A stretch of DNA of 7,805 nucleotides from Rickettsiales bacterium (GTDB taxonomy: Bacteria; Pseudomonadota; Alphaproteobacteria; Rickettsiales; UBA1997), in the NCBI GenBank assembly GCA_031284025.1, contig JAITAR010000047.1:1-7805 (forward strand), written 5' to 3'. The stretch's first letter is position 1; each line of letters begins with the position of its first letter. Positions 5,393 to 7,805 of the stretch are shown here, one piece after another. The notes beneath the pieces are model-generated. The model made no database searches and was not told the DNA's origin. It saw only the letters and a list, made by a program, of their open reading frames with translations. The translations under genes and the position numbers were made by a program.

Positions 5393-7805
5393 TTGACAAA
5401 TTTTGTTTTCCACTGTGGTCTGGCGGTAGCTATTATTTTTAATATTGTAGCGGTGAGCAGGGCCAAAGCTGAGAATGTGAATGATTTTGGTGAGCTACAG
5501 AGCGCCATTAATAATACAAAAGCAAAGATAGCCATAAAAAAAGACATAGATTTCACCGCCAATGGACCACTGATCGACTACAATGACATGATCATCTCTG
5601 GACCTAGCGAAAATGCACCGGGTCTGTTGAATGGTGGAAGCAATTATAAACTTCTTACATTTGGAGTGAATGCAAAAAAGATTTCACTGAAAAATCTTAA
5701 TCTTATCAATGGCAATAACAATGTTGTATCTAGCGATAACAATGGTGGAGGAGCCATTCATTTTAGCGAAGAAATAGTAGCAGTTACTAATTTAGAAAAT
5801 ATTAGCTTCATCGATAATCAGGCCATGTCCCATGGAGGGGCCATCTATTCTTCGAGGAAGGAAACAGAGGCACAGGACGACAATTTGAATACTCTGAATT
5901 TCGTAGGGAAAACTACCTTTAAAAATAATAGAACCACAGGAGCCGGTAGTAATGGTGGAGCTCTCTATATTAAACATTCATTACTGATTTTCGAAAAAGT
6001 GGCAATCTTTGAAAAAAATAGCAGCAAAGACAAAGGAGGGGCCATCTATGCTGAGCATTTTTATTTTATAAATTTATTAAATAGAAGAACAATCCACTTT
6101 AGGGAAGGAGCAATTTTTAGAGAAAATAACTCCCTAGGTGAAGGTGGTGGAGCTATCTATGTTCATAAAGATTCATTGCTAGCCTTTGGAGGACCAGCAA
6201 CTTTTGAAAACAATAGCAGTGCAAGTTATGGTGGAGCCGTCTGCTCTGTTCAAGGTTCACAGCTAATTTTTGAAAAATCAGTAACTTTTAAAAATAATAG
6301 TAGCGGGAATAGAGGTGGAGCTGTTTACACTGGACTTTGTCCATCGTATAAACCACTAGTCTTCGGAGGATCAGCAACCTTCGAAAAAAATATCAGCAGA
6401 GGTGATGGTGGAGCTATCTCTATTTTCTTTGTGAATGCGACCTTTGGAGAACTAGCAACCTTCAAAAATAATAGCAGTGAAGGTAATGGTGGAGCCATTT
6501 TTGCTGGCAATGGCGTGTCTATAGAATTCAACGATGGTCTTCGTCTCATTGAAAATATTACCGGAAGAGCAGACAGTGGAGCTCTGCATGTTATGAACGA
6601 CCTATCTCATGATATAGTGACCATCAAAATAGTGCAGAAAAATCCACTGGTACCAACGGAATTCAGAGGAAACACATCAGGAAATGGCGGACATAATGCT
6701 GTCTATATGGTAGGGCACTCCCAACTTGAATTTACTGTAGAGAAAGGCAATGTTGATGTCTACGATGTTTTCACAGGCGAAAAAGATGGATTTAATAACA
6801 CCGTAGCTATAAACAGAGGCGAAGGCTGGTTTAATTTCAGAAGAGGTGGTTCTATAGAAAATGTAACTTTTATAAACTTAGGAAATCTCAGTACCGTTGG
6901 TCCTCTGGCTAAAGAACTCAGACCAATTTTTTTTATTAACAACGGCAGAATCAGATTTGGAATATTCAGAAATGGGAAAAACGACAGAATTATCGCAAAA
7001 TTTGTGGGTCTGGGACAGAATAGCATTCTAGAGTTGGTGGCGGATAGGGGAACCTATAGAGCGGGAGATAGCTATGACATTCTAATTGCGGAGAATGAAG
7101 CCCTGGCTAAATTTTCAGACGATGGTAAAAAAATATCTGTCGGAGACATTGGAGAAATATCTGTAGAATCTAGCCAGGGTATCATAGCCCGAGGAAGACT
7201 CAAAGATGGCAGTGAAAACAAAATATACCAGATAGTTATAGAGAAGGACATTACTATAGAAACCTATCCAGAAGAGATGAGAATATTTTCCAATCTAACT
7301 AGTCTAGACAGCAATCAAATGTTTCTCATCGATCTGCTAACGGATATTTTCAGAGATCGTCCAGAGGACGAAAATATAAATAATTTGTTGGATCGTATCT
7401 CAAAATTCAGTGATCAGGAAGATCAAAAAACAGCTCTCAGCCAAATATCTCCCTCACTGTTGATTGACATTATTACAATGAATCTGCTCTCTAGCCAGGG
7501 GAATGTAATTAATAGACATATCCCTACGGTGAATACTCTGGCGGTGGAGCCCATCTACAGCAACAGTAAACTAACTAGTGGACTTGTAGACAATGCCGTA
7601 GCCATCAGACTTAACTATGGCCACAGCTTCAGAAATCTAATGTTCGGCAGAGACCTTTCTCTGGCTTTCTTTGGAGATCTGACTAACCATTCTCTCAGAG
7701 ACAGCCAGAGTAGCAAAGCTTCTATCCTTGGATTGGCTATGGCTTTCCGTTTGGAAACGGAAGTTATCAATGGCATCAATATAGCTCTCAATCTGTCCTA
7801 CAGAA
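5393..7805 (+). CDS. Pmp-like polymorphic autotransporter adhesin (804 codons seen, C-terminus outside window)
   Basis: A type V-secreted outer-membrane protein resembling chlamydial polymorphic membrane proteins. Order: a signal peptide (residues 1-26, hydrophobic core ending AKA|EN); an N-terminal beta-strand region with FGELQSAINN (32-41); and eleven GGA(I/V/L)-type motifs, nine good (118-370) and two degenerate (395, 432), interleaved with FxxN motifs such as FENNSS and FKNNSS. Then come beta-helix segments ending with RGTYRAGDSYDILIA (about 552-566), a helical linker with ALSQISPSLL, and from about residue 735 amphipathic strands (VAIRLNYGHSF, LSLAFFGDL) that look like the first strands of the C-terminal barrel. 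These proteins cross the inner membrane by Sec, insert the barrel in the outer membrane and expose the beta-helix; Pmps are known as adhesins. The start is TTG 5393 (GAGG five bases upstream). The signal n-region has no Lys or Arg. Only two cysteines (284, 316) occur in the visible mature part, unlike Cys-rich chlamydial Pmps. The gene is cut by the window edge. The family call is firm; the ligand is unknown. Confidence 0.88.
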   Translation, partial: MTNFVFHCGLAVAIIFNIVAVSRAKAENVNDFGELQSAINNTKAKIAIKKDIDFTANGPLIDYNDMIISGPSENAPGLLNGGSNYKLLTFGVNAKKISLKNLNLINGNNNVVSSDNNGGGAIHFSEEIVAVTNLENISFIDNQAMSHGGAIYSSRKETEAQDDNLNTLNFVGKTTFKNNRTTGAGSNGGALYIKHSLLIFEKVAIFEKNSSKDKGGAIYAEHFYFINLLNRRTIHFREGAIFRENNSLGEGGGAIYVHKDSLLAFGGPATFENNSSASYGGAVCSVQGSQLIFEKSVTFKNNSSGNRGGAVYTGLCPSYKPLVFGGSATFEKNISRGDGGAISIFFVNATFGELATFKNNSSEGNGGAIFAGNGVSIEFNDGLRLIENITGRADSGALHVMNDLSHDIVTIKIVQKNPLVPTEFRGNTSGNGGHNAVYMVGHSQLEFTVEKGNVDVYDVFTGEKDGFNNTVAINRGEGWFNFRRGGSIENVTFINLGNLSTVGPLAKELRPIFFINNGRIRFGIFRNGKNDRIIAKFVGLGQNSILELVADRGTYRAGDSYDILIAENEALAKFSDDGKKISVGDIGEISVESSQGIIARGRLKDGSENKIYQIVIEKDITIETYPEEMRIFSNLTSLDSNQMFLIDLLTDIFRDRPEDENINNLLDRISKFSDQEDQKTALSQISPSLLIDIITMNLLSSQGNVINRHIPTVNTLAVEPIYSNSKLTSGLVDNAVAIRLNYGHSFRNLMFGRDLSLAFFGDLTNHSLRDSQSSKASILGLAMAFRLETEVINGINIALNLSYR
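5744..6700 (+). repeat. Coding repeat array: GGA(I/V/L) plus FxxN modules in the autotransporter passenger
   Basis: Repeat units begin at 5744, 5834, 5954, 6035, 6146, 6230, 6314, 6407 and 6488, with degenerate ones at 6575 and 6686. Spacing is 27-40 residues, tightest (27-31) from the fifth unit to the tenth. The protein consensus is roughly ATF-(E/K)NNSS-x-G-x-GGAIY. DNA similarity is evident too: AATAGCAGT before, and GGTGGAGC at, several copies. Each unit is likely one or more turns of a beta-helix. Similar DNA copies could recombine to gain or lose units. Confidence 0.85.

Noticed and set aside
6325..7026. Minus-strand open frames (6325-6549, 6760-7026) within the autotransporter
   Set aside because: The plus-strand frame is continuous from 5393 to the window edge with repeats and beta-helix features; the proline/leucine-rich antisense products mirror Gly/Glu/Lys-rich codons.
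1..7805. Defence system, toxin-antitoxin pair, insertion sequence or CRISPR array
   Set aside because: No transposase, nuclease, restriction, toxin or Cas-like protein is encoded, and the only regular repeats are the in-frame protein modules of the autotransporter.

Overview
The window reads as chromosomal DNA from an AT-rich alphaproteobacterium, most likely an intracellular or host-associated lineage of the Rickettsiales/Holosporales type. The grounds are the alphaproteobacterial flavour of the RecN N-terminus, strong use of AGA, ATA and CTA codons, little intergenic DNA among the housekeeping genes, and a large Pmp-like surface autotransporter. The genus cannot be read from the sequence.

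Layout. Positions 1-1224 (minus strand) hold the N-terminal 408 codons of recN, the DNA-repair SMC-like ATPase; its C-terminus lies outside the window. A divergent 258-base intergenic region (1225-1482) carries a plausible recN promoter, TCACCA/TGGTGA palindromic sites and a GC-richer hairpin. Three plus-strand genes follow as a translationally coupled operon: galU (1483-2376, UTP-glucose-1-phosphate uridylyltransferase), an mlaF-type ABC ATPase (2366-3103, 11-base overlap) and rlmN (3100-4164, radical-SAM rRNA/tRNA methyltransferase, 4-base ATGA overlap). After an AT-rich gap comes an unrecognised lysine-rich ORF (4310-5152) with no internal methionine and no cysteine. After a further 240-base gap a large secreted protein starts at 5393 on a TTG codon with a good Shine-Dalgarno and runs off the right edge. 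It has a signal peptide, an array of GGA(I/V/L)-Y and FxxN repeats like those of chlamydial polymorphic membrane proteins, a beta-helix/linker region and the start of an autotransporter beta-barrel.

How it fits together. GalU supplies UDP-glucose for envelope glycans. MlaF would energise phospholipid transport for outer-membrane lipid asymmetry. RlmN modifies 23S rRNA and some tRNAs. The autotransporter is an outer-membrane adhesin candidate. Apart from recN and rlmN the window therefore leans towards the cell envelope, but only galU-mlaF-rlmN are physically linked as a unit. I see no mobile element, CRISPR array, tRNA, rRNA or recognisable defence system. The parts most worth a second look are the Pmp-like autotransporter and the orphan lysine-rich ORF beside it.
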